Shown here: one piece after another, positions 15,838 to 25,226 of the stretch
Numbering within the stretch: the stretch's first letter is position 1
Layout of the letters: the number at the start of each line of letters is the position of its first letter
From: Paradesertivirga superstes
GTDB taxonomy: Bacteria; Bacteroidota; Bacteroidia; Sphingobacteriales; Sphingobacteriaceae
Assembly: GCF_037622515.1 (NCBI RefSeq)
Contig: NZ_JBBJCN010000001.1
Coordinates: forward strand, 496,001-560,000
Length of the DNA stretch: 64,000 nt
Direction of reading: 5' to 3'
Made by a program: the position numbers and the translations under genes
Notes under the pieces: generated by a model
The model's database searches: none
Told to the model about the DNA's origin: nothing
The model's input: the letters and a program-made list of their open reading frames with translations, nothing else

Positions 15838-16959
15838 TTGAAAAACATAAACCAATTTATCGATCAAAAGCTCAAGGAAAGAGCAAATGACTCTTCATTA
15901 AGAAAGCTTTCGTTAAGCTCTGGCTTAGTTGATTTTTGCTCAAACGATTATCTGGGATTCTCTAAATCTGAGAGACTTAAGTCGTTAGTAGAATCTCACC
16001 TTATACACTACCCCTCCTATCGCATCGGGTCTACTGGTTCAAGGCTGATATCAGGGAATGATGATTTTACCGAAAAGCTTGAATCCGAAATCGCGCTTTT
16101 TCATAAATCAGAATCCTCACTAATTTTTAATTCCGGATATGATGCCAATGTAGGTCTGTTTTCATCCATTCCTAAGCGCGGCGACACAATTATTCTGGAT
16201 GAACTTATACACGCTTCGATAATTGACGGCGCACGATTAAGCTATGCTAACCGCTATACTTTTAAACATAACGATTTGAACAGTTTAGAAGAAAAGCTGA
16301 AACTTGCTAAAGGGAATATTTTCATTGGAATTGAAAGCATTTATTCGATGGACGGAGATGCCGCTCCTTTAAAAGACATTATTCTATTGGCCGACAAATA
16401 TTCCGCCGCTGTGATTGTAGATGAAGCCCATTCTGTGGGAATATTTGGCAAAAATGGAAGGGGTCTGGTTGACGAATACAATTTAACAGATAAAGTATTT
16501 GCAAGGATAGTAACTTTTGGAAAAGCCTTAGGATGCCACGGGGCGGCGATACTTTGCGATCAAAACCTGCAACAATACCTTGTTAATTTTGCCAGATCAT
16601 TCATCTACACTACAGCCGCATCGTTTTATACGCATCTAAGTATTAAGATGGCTTACAAACATCTTTTAGAAACTGATATTTCTCTCATTCATCAAAAAAT
16701 TAATTTATTTAAACAGGAAACTCAGGGAATAAAGTCTCTTTTTTCAGACAGCAAGTCTACTATCCAGTGTTTATTAATTGAAGGTAATACTAAAGCAAAA
16801 CGCATGGCATCGATCTTACAGGATAAAGGCTTTGACGTTAGAGCTATTCTGCATCCGACGGTACCATCCGGAAAAGAAAGGCTAAGGATTTGCCTGCATA
16901 CTTCTAATAAGGATTCCGAAATTATAAGCCTGATTCACGAATTAAAAGAGAATATATGA
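15838..16959 (+). CDS. bioF: 8-amino-7-oxononanoate synthase
   Basis: 373 aa, PLP enzyme of the alpha-oxoamine synthase family that condenses pimeloyl-ACP/CoA with alanine in biotin synthesis. Landmarks: FCSNDYLGFS, IGSTGSRLISGN, DELIHASIIDGARLS, VDEAHSVGIFG and the PLP Lys in TFGKALGCHG. The start is TTG at 15838. The 3' end overlaps bioD by 4 bp (ATGA), and bioD in turn supports the biotin assignment over 2-amino-3-ketobutyrate ligase. bioA and bioB are not in this window. Confidence 0.95.
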   Translation: MKNINQFIDQKLKERANDSSLRKLSLSSGLVDFCSNDYLGFSKSERLKSLVESHLIHYPSYRIGSTGSRLISGNDDFTEKLESEIALFHKSESSLIFNSGYDANVGLFSSIPKRGDTIILDELIHASIIDGARLSYANRYTFKHNDLNSLEEKLKLAKGNIFIGIESIYSMDGDAAPLKDIILLADKYSAAVIVDEAHSVGIFGKNGRGLVDEYNLTDKVFARIVTFGKALGCHGAAILCDQNLQQYLVNFARSFIYTTAASFYTHLSIKMAYKHLLETDISLIHQKINLFKQETQGIKSLFSDSKSTIQCLLIEGNTKAKRMASILQDKGFDVRAILHPTVPSGKERLRICLHTSNKDSEIISLIHELKENI

Positions 16960-17567
16960 AACCACTTTTTATAAGCGGAATAGGAACTGATATTGGCAAA
17001 ACTGTGGTATCAGCAATACTTGTCGAAAGGTTAAAAGCTGATTACTGGAAACCCATTCAGTCGGGGGATTTGGACAACTCTGACACAAAAAAAGTAAGAG
17101 CCCTTGTATCAAATACCATTTCTATGTTTCATCAGGAAAGTTATCAGCTTAGTCAGCCCTTCTCACCTCACAAATCGGCAGCAATTGATGGAATTGAAAT
17201 CGACTTAAAATTAATTTCTCAACCCCAAACATCAAAAAAACTTGTTATTGAAGGTGCAGGAGGTTTAATGGTACCACTTAACAAATCACAATATATTGCA
17301 GATTTAATTTCACATCTCGATGCTGAAGTAATTTTGGTGGTAAAGCACTACCTGGGAAGTATTAATCACACTTTATTAAGTTTAGAACTTTTAAAAAACA
17401 GAAATATTCCCCTTAAAGGAATTATTTTTAACGGAGAAACCGACAGCTATTCGGAGCAGGCGATTCTCGATCATAGCAAACTTTCAATTCTCGGACGGGT
17501 TCCTATGGTGAATGAATTAAACCCTGAAAAAATTATAGAATTAGGCAAGGCATTAAATATCGATTAA
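16956..17567 (+). CDS. bioD: ATP-dependent dethiobiotin synthetase
   Basis: 203 aa. P-loop GTDIGKT at residues 10-16 and the second conserved segment IEGAGGLMVPL are diagnostic of BioD, which closes the ureido ring of 7,8-diaminopelargonic acid with CO2 and ATP. Its start codon overlaps the bioF stop (ATGA), so the two are translationally coupled. A dehydrogenase gene follows after 25 bp and may belong to the same transcript. Confidence 0.95.
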   Translation: MKPLFISGIGTDIGKTVVSAILVERLKADYWKPIQSGDLDNSDTKKVRALVSNTISMFHQESYQLSQPFSPHKSAAIDGIEIDLKLISQPQTSKKLVIEGAGGLMVPLNKSQYIADLISHLDAEVILVVKHYLGSINHTLLSLELLKNRNIPLKGIIFNGETDSYSEQAILDHSKLSILGRVPMVNELNPEKIIELGKALNID

Positions 17568-17592
17568 AATCATTTCTCTCAAATCTATCTCC

Positions 17593-18483
17593 ATGAAAAT
17601 AGCGGTTATCGGTTCAGGCACTATGGGAAACGGCATTGCCCATACCTTTGCTCAATTTGGCCACAAGGTTTGTCTGGTTGACACCTCCGAAGAAGCCTTG
17701 ATTAAAGGAATTGAAACAATCACCAGGAATCTTGACCGGCAACTCACTAAAGGTAATATTACAGATTCTGAGAAGGCTTCAACCCTGAATAATATTCAAA
17801 CTTTCCCTGATTTAAAATCTGCTGTCGCCAATACTGATCTGGTTATTGAAGCAGCAACAGAAAATCTGAACATCAAATTAAATTTATTTAAAAGCCTTGA
17901 TAATTACTGTGCTAAGGAAACCATTCTTGCATCTAATACATCCTCCATTTCAATCTCCCAGATTGCATCAGCAACCAATCGTGCTGATAAAGTAATTGGA
18001 ATGCATTTCATGAACCCGGTGCCCTTAATGAAGCTGGTAGAAGTGATCAGAGGTAAAGAAACATCCGATGAAACCACACGAATTGTTATGGACACAGCTA
18101 TTCAGCTTGATAAGATTCCTGTAGAGGTTAATGATGCCCCGGGTTTTGTGGCAAACCGCATTTTGATGCCCATGATAAATGAAGCAATAATTACATTAAA
18201 AGAAGGTGTTGCCGGTGTGGAAGAGATTGATACCGTTATGAAGCTTGGTATGTCTCATCCGATGGGACCTCTTCAATTAGCAGATTATATTGGGCTGGAT
18301 GTATGTCTTGCCATTATGAATGTAATGTATGAAGGATTTAAAAACACTAAATATGAGCCTTCCTCATTACTAAAAGAGATGGTTGAAGAAGGACAAATGG
18401 GGATAAAATCTGGTGTGGGCTTTTATCAATACATTATTGGTAGCAAGGAGTTTATTGTAGCTCCCCGCTTTAAAAAACAATAA
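17593..18483 (+). CDS. 3-hydroxybutyryl-CoA / 3-hydroxyacyl-CoA dehydrogenase
   Basis: 296 aa NAD-dependent dehydrogenase. The N-terminal Rossmann fold has GSGTMGNGIA (residues 7-16); SNTSSISISQIA and GMHFMNPVPLMKLVEVI carry the catalytic His; the C-terminal dimerisation domain includes NDAPGFVANRILMP and GMSHPMGPLQLADYIGLD. This is the stand-alone short-chain type (Hbd/PaaH-like) used in butanoate metabolism or beta-oxidation. It ends at the very base before the convergent argS stop, leaving no intergenic space for a terminator. Confidence 0.94.
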   Translation: MKIAVIGSGTMGNGIAHTFAQFGHKVCLVDTSEEALIKGIETITRNLDRQLTKGNITDSEKASTLNNIQTFPDLKSAVANTDLVIEAATENLNIKLNLFKSLDNYCAKETILASNTSSISISQIASATNRADKVIGMHFMNPVPLMKLVEVIRGKETSDETTRIVMDTAIQLDKIPVEVNDAPGFVANRILMPMINEAIITLKEGVAGVEEIDTVMKLGMSHPMGPLQLADYIGLDVCLAIMNVMYEGFKNTKYEPSSLLKEMVEEGQMGIKSGVGFYQYIIGSKEFIVAPRFKKQ

Positions 18484-20250
18484 TTACATTCTCTCAGGAA
18501 CCTCAATTCCTAAAAGTCTCATCCCCTTTTTTATAATTGATCCTGTTGTTGCCGATAGCGAAAGTCTGAATTTCTTCAACTCTTCATCATCCAGTTTCAA
18601 AATTGGCTCTTCATGGTAAAACTTATTATACTGCTTGGCCAATTCGTAAATATAATTAGCAACCTGGGCCGGACTATATTCTCTTGCTGCGGCAGATAAA
18701 GCCTCAGGATATTTGTTTAATGCCAGAACCAATTCACGCTCTGTAGAGGTGAAGGTATCGACTTTATTAAATTCGACCTTATCAATACCAGCTTTTGAAA
18801 TAATAGAACGTATACGGGCATGTGTATATTGAATAAACGGCCCCGTATGCCCCTGAAAATCTATAGATTCATTCGGATCGAATAACAAACGTTTTTTAGG
18901 TTCTACTTTTAGCAGAAAGTATTTTAACGCACCCAGGCCAATCATCCTGTAAAGTTCCTTCTTCTCCTCTTCAGAGAAACCATCAACTTTTCCAAGCTCT
19001 TCAGTTCTTGATCTGGCAGTCTCAACCATTTCATCGATTAAATCATCCGCATCAACCACCGTTCCCTCTCTCGATTTCATTTTACCTGATGGCAGATCGA
19101 CCATCCCATAAGATAAATGATACAAGCCCTTTGCCCATGATTTACCCAATTTTTCAAGAATCAGAAAAAGCACCTTAAAATGATAGTCCTGCTCGTTACC
19201 CACTACATATAACGACTCATCCATCCCGAAATCATCATACTTTAATTGCGCGGTTCCTAAATCTTGTGTAATATAAACAGAGGTCCCGTCACCCCGAAGC
19301 ACGAGTTTCTCATCCAGGCCCTCAGCGGTAAGATCAATCCATACAGATTTATCCTCTTTTTTAAAGAAAACACCTTTTGATAAGCCTTCATCAATAATAT
19401 TCTTCCCTAATAAATAGGTATCAGACTCAAAATAGAATTTCTTAAAATCAACACCGAGTTTTTTATAAGTTTCATCAAACCCTGCATAAACCCAGGTATT
19501 CATGGTCTTCCAAAGATTGATCACTTCTTCATCACCCGCCTCCCACTGCTGAAGCATTTGCTGTGCTTCTTTAATCATTAAGGCATTCTTCTTCGCGTCT
19601 TCTTCACTTTGACCCGCAGACTTCAACTCATCAATTTGCTTCTTATATTCCTTATCAAAAATCACATAGTATTTCCCTACTAAATGATCGCCTTTTAAAC
19701 CGCTGCTTTCCGGCGTTTCAGCATTTCCAAATTTCTTCCATGCCAGCATTGACTTGCAAATATGAATTCCTCTGTCGTTAACCAGATTCGCCTTAATTAC
19801 ATCATATCCGTTTGCCGACAATATCTCGGCAACCGAATATCCCAAAAGGTTATTACGAACATGACCCAAATGCAAAGGTTTGTTAGTATTAGGTGATGAA
19901 TACTCAACCATTACTTTCTTTCCGTTCGCTGGGAAATGTCCAAAACTATCTTGCGAAATTTGTTCTTTATAAAGTGTATGAAGAAAGGAATCAGTAAGCG
20001 AAAGATTCAAAAAGCCCTTTATAACATTAAATTTAGAAACATGCGAAATGTTATCAACCATGTATTGCCCAATATCTGCTCCTGTTTGTTCAGGAGACTT
20101 TCTAGATATGCGGGTAAGAGGAAAGGTTACGACAGTGACGTCACCTTCAAACTCTTTTCTGGTTTCCTGGAGGCCAATTTCTGTTTCTTTTAATTCTGTA
20201 TAATATAATGCCTTTACAGCATCAAGGGTTCCTTTGATTATAAAATCCAT
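18484..20250 (-). CDS. argS: Arginyl-tRNA synthetase
   Basis: 588 aa class I synthetase. The HIGH-type motif reads HLGH (KPLHLGHVRNNLLG), and the KMSK-like region reads GKMKSREG. The N-terminal additional domain (ADD-1) and C-terminal DALR anticodon-binding domain (TGPFIQYTHARIRSI..., ending GIEVPERM) are complete. It charges tRNA-Arg. The gene is divergent from an arginine deiminase-type fusion, so three arginine-related genes are clustered. Confidence 0.98.
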   Translation of the reverse strand: MDFIIKGTLDAVKALYYTELKETEIGLQETRKEFEGDVTVVTFPLTRISRKSPEQTGADIGQYMVDNISHVSKFNVIKGFLNLSLTDSFLHTLYKEQISQDSFGHFPANGKKVMVEYSSPNTNKPLHLGHVRNNLLGYSVAEILSANGYDVIKANLVNDRGIHICKSMLAWKKFGNAETPESSGLKGDHLVGKYYVIFDKEYKKQIDELKSAGQSEEDAKKNALMIKEAQQMLQQWEAGDEEVINLWKTMNTWVYAGFDETYKKLGVDFKKFYFESDTYLLGKNIIDEGLSKGVFFKKEDKSVWIDLTAEGLDEKLVLRGDGTSVYITQDLGTAQLKYDDFGMDESLYVVGNEQDYHFKVLFLILEKLGKSWAKGLYHLSYGMVDLPSGKMKSREGTVVDADDLIDEMVETARSRTEELGKVDGFSEEEKKELYRMIGLGALKYFLLKVEPKKRLLFDPNESIDFQGHTGPFIQYTHARIRSIISKAGIDKVEFNKVDTFTSTERELVLALNKYPEALSAAAREYSPAQVANYIYELAKQYNKFYHEEPILKLDDEELKKFRLSLSATTGSIIKKGMRLLGIEVPERM

Positions 20251-20308
20251 CGGCCAAAATTAATCATAATAGAATAACCTTAGGAAGAATATATTTAAAG
20301 AATTGCGG

Positions 20309-20316
20309 TAAATTTG
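20309..20316 (+). promoter_or_regulatory. -7 promoter box that decides the start of the downstream gene
   Basis: TAAATTTG matches the Bacteroidota -7 box TAnnTTTG. It overlaps an in-frame TTG at 20314 that could otherwise serve as start of the fusion protein, so translation more likely begins at ATG 20335. The -33 element is not clear. Confidence 0.45.
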
Positions 20317-20334
20317 AATAGCAACATCCATTTT

Positions 20335-22722
20335 ATGAAAAACGGCAGGTTTAACATACGGGTTGGTTCAGAAATTGGTACTCTTCGTTGTTTAATCATC
20401 CATAGTCCTGACAGTGGAATTGGAAGAGTAGCACCTTCCCAGGCACAAAACTGGCTTTTTGAAGATATCATACACCTTGAAACCGTCAGAAAAAAGGAGT
20501 ATGATTTCTATGTGAAAATACTGATGTATTTTCTGGATCCTGAAAAAATAAAGGGAAAACTGGAAGATATAGATTTACCTGAAAATAAAAGGGAGTTCTT
20601 TAATCCCGGAAAACTGGGTTTCCATGCCTCCGCTAAGGTTATAGAATTTGAAAGATTATTAACGGACATATTGAGTCTGGACGATATAAAAAATAAGCTT
20701 ACAGCCTCGGTTTGTGCGCTGGAAGGATGTAATTATGCTGTGCAACAGGACCTTATTAATACAGCACCTGTTGAACTGGCAAAAACTTTAATTTCAGGTT
20801 CGCATTTAGATGGCGGCATGCTCTTCCCGCCCATTCCCAACCTTATTTTCACACGGGATGTTGGTATCGCCATAAATAATTTTATATTGGTTAATAAACC
20901 AGCCAAAGCGCCTCGTTCGAGGGAAACTCTGTTAGCCAGATATATTTTTTTTAACCATCCCTTATTTGAAAATTATCGTGATAATATCCTGGAAATCCCG
21001 GATACTCTTCAATACTTTTTACGGCCCGGGGAAGAACACGGTGAGAGAACAACCATTGAGGGTGGCGATGTAATGGTAGTAAGCCCCGATCATGTTTTGA
21101 TTGGTTGCACAGAGCGAACCTCTGCCAGCGGTGCCAGCGAAACCATAAAATTACTTTTTGAGCGAAAGGTAGTGAAGAAAGTAACGGTTGTAAAAATCCC
21201 GTCGAAGCGCGATTTTATGCATATCGACACTATTTTCACACAAGTAAACAGAAACACATGGGTTGTACTCGGTTCATTGTCGTCTCAAAAGTTTAACAAA
21301 GGTTCCGAAGCAATAGATTATATTTCTGAAAAAAGGAATAGGGAAAAGCCTGAGATCCTTCAGTTTGAGAGAGATAAAATAAATGAACTGAAATCGTTCG
21401 ACTGCATAGAATCATTATTGGATGATATAAGTAAAAATGATTTAGGGAGTACCGAAAAAACACAATTCATTTATTCAGGAAATAATGTTTTCCCCTTTGA
21501 CGTGCGCGAGCAATGGACAGACTCCTGTAATTTACTGGCTCTCAAAGAAGGTGTTGTTTTGGGTTACGACCGAAATGACCAAACGATCGAGGCTTTTAAG
21601 GAAAAAGGATTCAACGTAATTGCAGCAGCCGATTTAATATCAAAACTTGAGAATGGAGAAACTTCTGCAGAAGCCCTTGAAAACACTCTTATACTGATGC
21701 CCTCCGCAGAATTATCCAGAGCCAGGGGTGGTTTTCATTGCATGAGCATGCCGCTTTTCAGAGAAGACCTCAGGCTTTACAAAGGTGAAGGACTCACAAA
21801 CAGCCCTGCCTCAACAATTTTGATGATCAGGCCTGTGAACTTCACATTCAATGAACAAACTGCCCAAAGCAATGCTTTCCAGGACAAAAAAAGCAAGGAT
21901 CTGAAGGTTCATAAAAAGGCTCTGAAGGAATTTGACAATTTGGTATCAGTATTAAAGGAGAACGATTTGAACGTAATGGTGATCGAAGATAATCCTGAAC
22001 CTCATACGCCTGATTCAATCTTTCCTAACAACTGGATATCTACCCATCGAGGAGGCAAAGTCTTTATTTATCCAATGAATGCCACTAATCGTCGTTTTGA
22101 AAAGCGCCCTGAAATCCTGGACGAATTGCGAAACAGGTTTCAAATTGAAACTGAAATCGATTTAAGTTATCTCGAAGCCGAAGGCAAATTTCTTGAAGGG
22201 ACAGGAAGTATGGTGCTGGACAGGCAAAACAAATTTGCATATGCCTGCATATCACCCAGAACAGACATAAAAGCCCTGAACATATTCTGCGATCTGAGCG
22301 GTTATAAACCCATAATTTTTCATGGATATGATAAAAAAGGGACAGCTATTTACCATACTAACGTAATGATGTGTATCGGAGAGTCATTTGCAGTAGTCTG
22401 CCTTGATTCAATAAGCAATAAAGAGGAGAGAAAACATGTTATCAACTCACTTCAATCCGCTGGAAAAGAAATAATCGAAATCTCATTTGCTCAGATGCAC
22501 AAATTTGCCGGAAATATGCTTGAACTAAAAAACACAAAAGGCGAGAGTCTACTGGTTATGTCTCATCAGGCACTGCAATCACTCAATTCAAAGCAAATAC
22601 AGCAACTGGAGCATTATTGTAAAATCATTTCCTCTCCTTTACCGACCATCGAAAACTCTGGCGGCGGAAGCGTAAGATGTATGATAGCGGAAATCTACCT
22701 GGAATTACAACCTGGTATCTAA
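20335..22722 (+). CDS. Fusion of arginine deiminase-type enzyme and CtlX citrulline hydrolase
   Basis: About 795 aa. The N-terminal half (to ~residue 490) reads as an arginine deiminase family enzyme: IRVGSEIGTLRCLIIHSPD, FTRDVG, TTIEGGDVMV, FMHIDTIFTQV, and a final ARGGFHCMSMPL with the catalytic Cys position. The C-terminal half starts at TILMIRPVNFTFNEQTAQSNAFQ and reads as CtlX, another amidinotransferase-fold hydrolase: PDSIFPNNWISTH, FLEGTGSMVLD, YHTNVMMCIG, SGGGSVRCMIAE. In relatives, as I recall, these are two separate genes. The joint is one continuous frame. The likely role is sequential breakdown of arginine through citrulline. Confidence 0.88.
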   Translation: MKNGRFNIRVGSEIGTLRCLIIHSPDSGIGRVAPSQAQNWLFEDIIHLETVRKKEYDFYVKILMYFLDPEKIKGKLEDIDLPENKREFFNPGKLGFHASAKVIEFERLLTDILSLDDIKNKLTASVCALEGCNYAVQQDLINTAPVELAKTLISGSHLDGGMLFPPIPNLIFTRDVGIAINNFILVNKPAKAPRSRETLLARYIFFNHPLFENYRDNILEIPDTLQYFLRPGEEHGERTTIEGGDVMVVSPDHVLIGCTERTSASGASETIKLLFERKVVKKVTVVKIPSKRDFMHIDTIFTQVNRNTWVVLGSLSSQKFNKGSEAIDYISEKRNREKPEILQFERDKINELKSFDCIESLLDDISKNDLGSTEKTQFIYSGNNVFPFDVREQWTDSCNLLALKEGVVLGYDRNDQTIEAFKEKGFNVIAAADLISKLENGETSAEALENTLILMPSAELSRARGGFHCMSMPLFREDLRLYKGEGLTNSPASTILMIRPVNFTFNEQTAQSNAFQDKKSKDLKVHKKALKEFDNLVSVLKENDLNVMVIEDNPEPHTPDSIFPNNWISTHRGGKVFIYPMNATNRRFEKRPEILDELRNRFQIETEIDLSYLEAEGKFLEGTGSMVLDRQNKFAYACISPRTDIKALNIFCDLSGYKPIIFHGYDKKGTAIYHTNVMMCIGESFAVVCLDSISNKEERKHVINSLQSAGKEIIEISFAQMHKFAGNMLELKNTKGESLLVMSHQALQSLNSKQIQQLEHYCKIISSPLPTIENSGGGSVRCMIAEIYLELQPGI

Positions 22723-22854
22723 CCAGTCGTGGTTATATTGCATTTGATTCCAGGAACACGAATCAGTAATGCAACCAGAAAAACTGAAGTATTATATAAA
22801 AACCTCCAATAAAACCATCATGAACATACAGCAATGAATATGCACGCTTGTTTT

Positions 22855-22882
22855 CCGGGCAGGCTGATGATAGCCCGCCCGG
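22855..22882. repeat. GC-rich hairpin in the gap before arginine decarboxylase
   Basis: CCGGGC (22855-22860) pairs with GCCCGG (22877-22882), with an extra GGC/GCC pair inside. It is a GC-rich island in an AT-rich 270-bp gap (22723-22991) that otherwise shows no gene. It has no T run, so it is not an ordinary terminator; a regulatory or processing role is only possible. Confidence 0.4.
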
Positions 22883-22991
22883 CCATGCTGTTCGGACGGT
22901 GTCATCTCCGATTAAAAAATAAATTATATTCTAATAAAAAAATAAGCGTATAAATCCTTAAAAAAATCTCATTTTTGCCAAAATTTAATAG

Positions 22992-24377
22992 ATGCAGAGC
23001 TACGAAGAATTTATAGATCTCAGTGTTGGTTTTCCACAAGAAGGCTTTGAGGTTATTGATGATGAACTTTATTTCCATGACCTTAATCTTATGGAAATGA
23101 TTGAAACGTATGGCACTCCGCTGCGGTTCACCTATGTTCCTTTAATTAGCAAAAAAATACAGCAGGCAAAACTTTTGTTTAAAAAAGCAATAGTAAATAA
23201 TAATTATCGCGGAAGCTATAAATACTGCTATTGCACCAAAAGCTCGCATTTTAAACATGTAGTTGAAGAAGCTTTAAAAAATCATATCCACCTTGAAACC
23301 TCTTCCGCATTCGATATGCCCATGATCGATGCCCTTGAAAAAAAAGGTGTTTTAAATAAAGACATTACAGTTATTTGTAATGGATTCAAAACCTACCAGT
23401 ACAAGCAGTATATAATTGATATGCTGCACGACGGCTTTTCAAATATCATTCCGGTATTGGATAATAAAGAAGAATTTAATCTTTACGATGATGAGCTCGA
23501 TATACCCTGTAATTTAGGTATTAGAATAGCAGCGGAAGAGCAACCAGATTCTCAGTTTTATACATCCCGACTGGGAATCAGGATGGAAGACATTCTTGAG
23601 TTTTATAACAATAAAATTGCTGCAAATCCCAATTTCAAAGTGGTTTTGCTGCATTTCTTTATCAATTCAGGAATTTCGGATACACCCTATTACTGGAATG
23701 AGCTGGAGAAATATGTTACTCTTTATTGCAAGTTCAAAAAGTTAAATCCGGATCTTACGACACTTGATATTGGCGGCGGAATGCCCTTTAAAGATTCCCT
23801 GGTTTTCGATTTCGATTACGAATACATGGTAAATGAAATTGTTAAACGGATTAAGGAAATTTGTGCCGAGCACGATGTGGTAGAACCTGATATTATTACA
23901 GAATTCGGTAAATATACCTGTGCTGAAGCTTCAGGTATTTTATATAAAGTATTAGGCAGAAAACAGCAAAACGACCGCGAAAAGTGGCTTATGCTGGATG
24001 GTTCATTCATTACCAATCTTCCCGATGTATGGGCTTTAAATCAGAAATACATCTTATTACCCATAAATAACTGGGATTCTGAATACGAACGCGTTAACTT
24101 AGGTGGCATTACCTGCGACGGGCAGGACTATTACAGTCAGGAAGCTCACATGAACAACGTATTCATGCCCAAGACCCGTAAGGTTCAATATGTAGGATTC
24201 TTCCATACAGGCGCTTATCAGGAAGTATTAAGTGGATACGGCGGAATTCATCATTGTCTGCTTCCTTCCCCAAAACACGTAATTATTCGGCGTAACCGCG
24301 ATGAAACTTTCAACTTTGAAGTGTTTGGTGAAGAACAGAACAGTAAACAGGTATTAAAGATCCTAGGTTATACCTAG
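22992..24377 (+). CDS. Arginine decarboxylase-type PLP enzyme (short SpeA form)
   Basis: 461 aa, fold type III PLP decarboxylase. The PLP Lys lies in YKYCYCTKSSHFKHV (~residue 82), followed by HLETSSAFDMPMIDAL, LLHFFINSGISD, LDIGGGMPFKDS, EFGKYTCAEASGIL and the C-terminal barrel segment GITCDGQDYYSQEAHM. These segments follow biosynthetic arginine decarboxylase (SpeA), but the protein is about 170 residues shorter than the E. coli enzyme; short forms are usual in Bacteroidota. It makes agmatine, the entry to polyamine synthesis. Upstream lies the arginine deiminase fusion. Confidence 0.9.
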   Translation: MQSYEEFIDLSVGFPQEGFEVIDDELYFHDLNLMEMIETYGTPLRFTYVPLISKKIQQAKLLFKKAIVNNNYRGSYKYCYCTKSSHFKHVVEEALKNHIHLETSSAFDMPMIDALEKKGVLNKDITVICNGFKTYQYKQYIIDMLHDGFSNIIPVLDNKEEFNLYDDELDIPCNLGIRIAAEEQPDSQFYTSRLGIRMEDILEFYNNKIAANPNFKVVLLHFFINSGISDTPYYWNELEKYVTLYCKFKKLNPDLTTLDIGGGMPFKDSLVFDFDYEYMVNEIVKRIKEICAEHDVVEPDIITEFGKYTCAEASGILYKVLGRKQQNDREKWLMLDGSFITNLPDVWALNQKYILLPINNWDSEYERVNLGGITCDGQDYYSQEAHMNNVFMPKTRKVQYVGFFHTGAYQEVLSGYGGIHHCLLPSPKHVIIRRNRDETFNFEVFGEEQNSKQVLKILGYT

Positions 24378-24385
24378 GTTGTCCG

Positions 24386-24421
24386 ATCCTGCTTGTTCCC
24401 AAGTTAACAAGCGATGGGATC
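24386..24421. repeat. Imperfect hairpin downstream of arginine decarboxylase
   Basis: GCTTGTT pairs with AACAAGC and the flanks GATCC/GGGATC extend the stem. No T run follows. It may stabilise the 3' end of the decarboxylase mRNA; the real terminator appears to be the one at 24490. Confidence 0.35.
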
Positions 24422-24489
24422 AGCGTTCTATTCCGCAATTGGGTTAAATAACGGAGAGGTGAAATTTCATTCGTTAAAATAAAAATCAT

Positions 24490-24544
24490 AATCGAGATGA
24501 GGCAGTTTTTAGATTTGTCTGATCTCGATTTTTTGTTAACCATT
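24490..24544 (+). terminator. Probable terminator
   Basis: AATCGAGAT (24490-24498) pairs with ATCTCGATT (24532-24540), followed by T residues. The loop is long (33 nt), so the confidence is moderate. Confidence 0.6.
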
Positions 24545-24623
24545 GTCTTGCGATCCTTGTTTATCTCGCATTCATTTTCCAGTAACAAATTTTCCGCTAC
24601 TCTACCTTTGCCATATTTTTTTC

Positions 24624-25217
24624 TTAGGTTCCAACATTACCAGTCTTTACTTCTCCAGCCCGCTTGTAGTTGGCGATAATGACTCCACTTGGTGTCACTG
24701 TACTTTCTATTAGCGTGAATGCTGCCGGAATCGGGCCGTTGTCAAACAATTTTTTCCCTTTACCAAGAGTCAAGGGAAAAATTTTGAGTCTGAGTTCGTC
24801 AACTAAATCATTTTTGAATAATGTCTGGATCAGCTCGCCGCTGCCCCAAACTTGAATGTCAGAGCCTTCCGTTTTTTTTAGCTTTTCGATATCTGCCAGG
24901 CTTTCGAGGAAAACTGAGTTCTCCCAATCAGACTTTTTCATGGTTCTGGACACGACGTTTTTTGTGACATCATTAATACCTGCCCATCCATTTTCATGCT
25001 CAGGCCAGTAGCTGGAAAAGATCTCAAATGTTTTTCTTCCCAAAAGAAGATCTGCAGGTTTCATGTCTTTTTTCATGACCTCACCAAAAACTTCATCTCC
25101 ATACGATGCCGTCCAACCGCCATATTTGAAACCGCCTGATGTATCCTCCTCAGGTCCACCAGGTGCTTGCATTACCCCATCCAAAGTAATAAATGATAAA
25201 ACAATTATTTTTCTCAT
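24624..25217 (-). CDS. Dihydrofolate reductase family protein (RibD C-terminal-like domain)
   Basis: Single-domain protein of 197 aa: MRKIIVLSFITLDGVMQAPGG, then LLLGRKTFEIFSSYWP, VWGSGELIQTLFKNDLVDELRLKIFPLTLGKGKKLF. This is the widespread YyaP/YwjB-type relative of DHFR and RibD; its true substrate is unknown. I choose the ATG at 25217 because a perfect AAGGAG lies at the right distance upstream of it, whereas the ATG three codons earlier directly abuts that site. Such a strong Shine-Dalgarno is out of character for this genome and hints at acquisition from elsewhere. Confidence 0.88.
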   Translation of the reverse strand: MRKIIVLSFITLDGVMQAPGGPEEDTSGGFKYGGWTASYGDEVFGEVMKKDMKPADLLLGRKTFEIFSSYWPEHENGWAGINDVTKNVVSRTMKKSDWENSVFLESLADIEKLKKTEGSDIQVWGSGELIQTLFKNDLVDELRLKIFPLTLGKGKKLFDNGPIPAAFTLIESTVTPSGVIIANYKRAGEVKTGNVGT

Positions 25218-25226
25218 ACTATTCAT

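Noticed and set aside
22855..22882. Riboswitch for arginine upstream of the decarboxylase
   Set aside because: One short hairpin without a conserved core or expression platform; no known riboswitch class fits.
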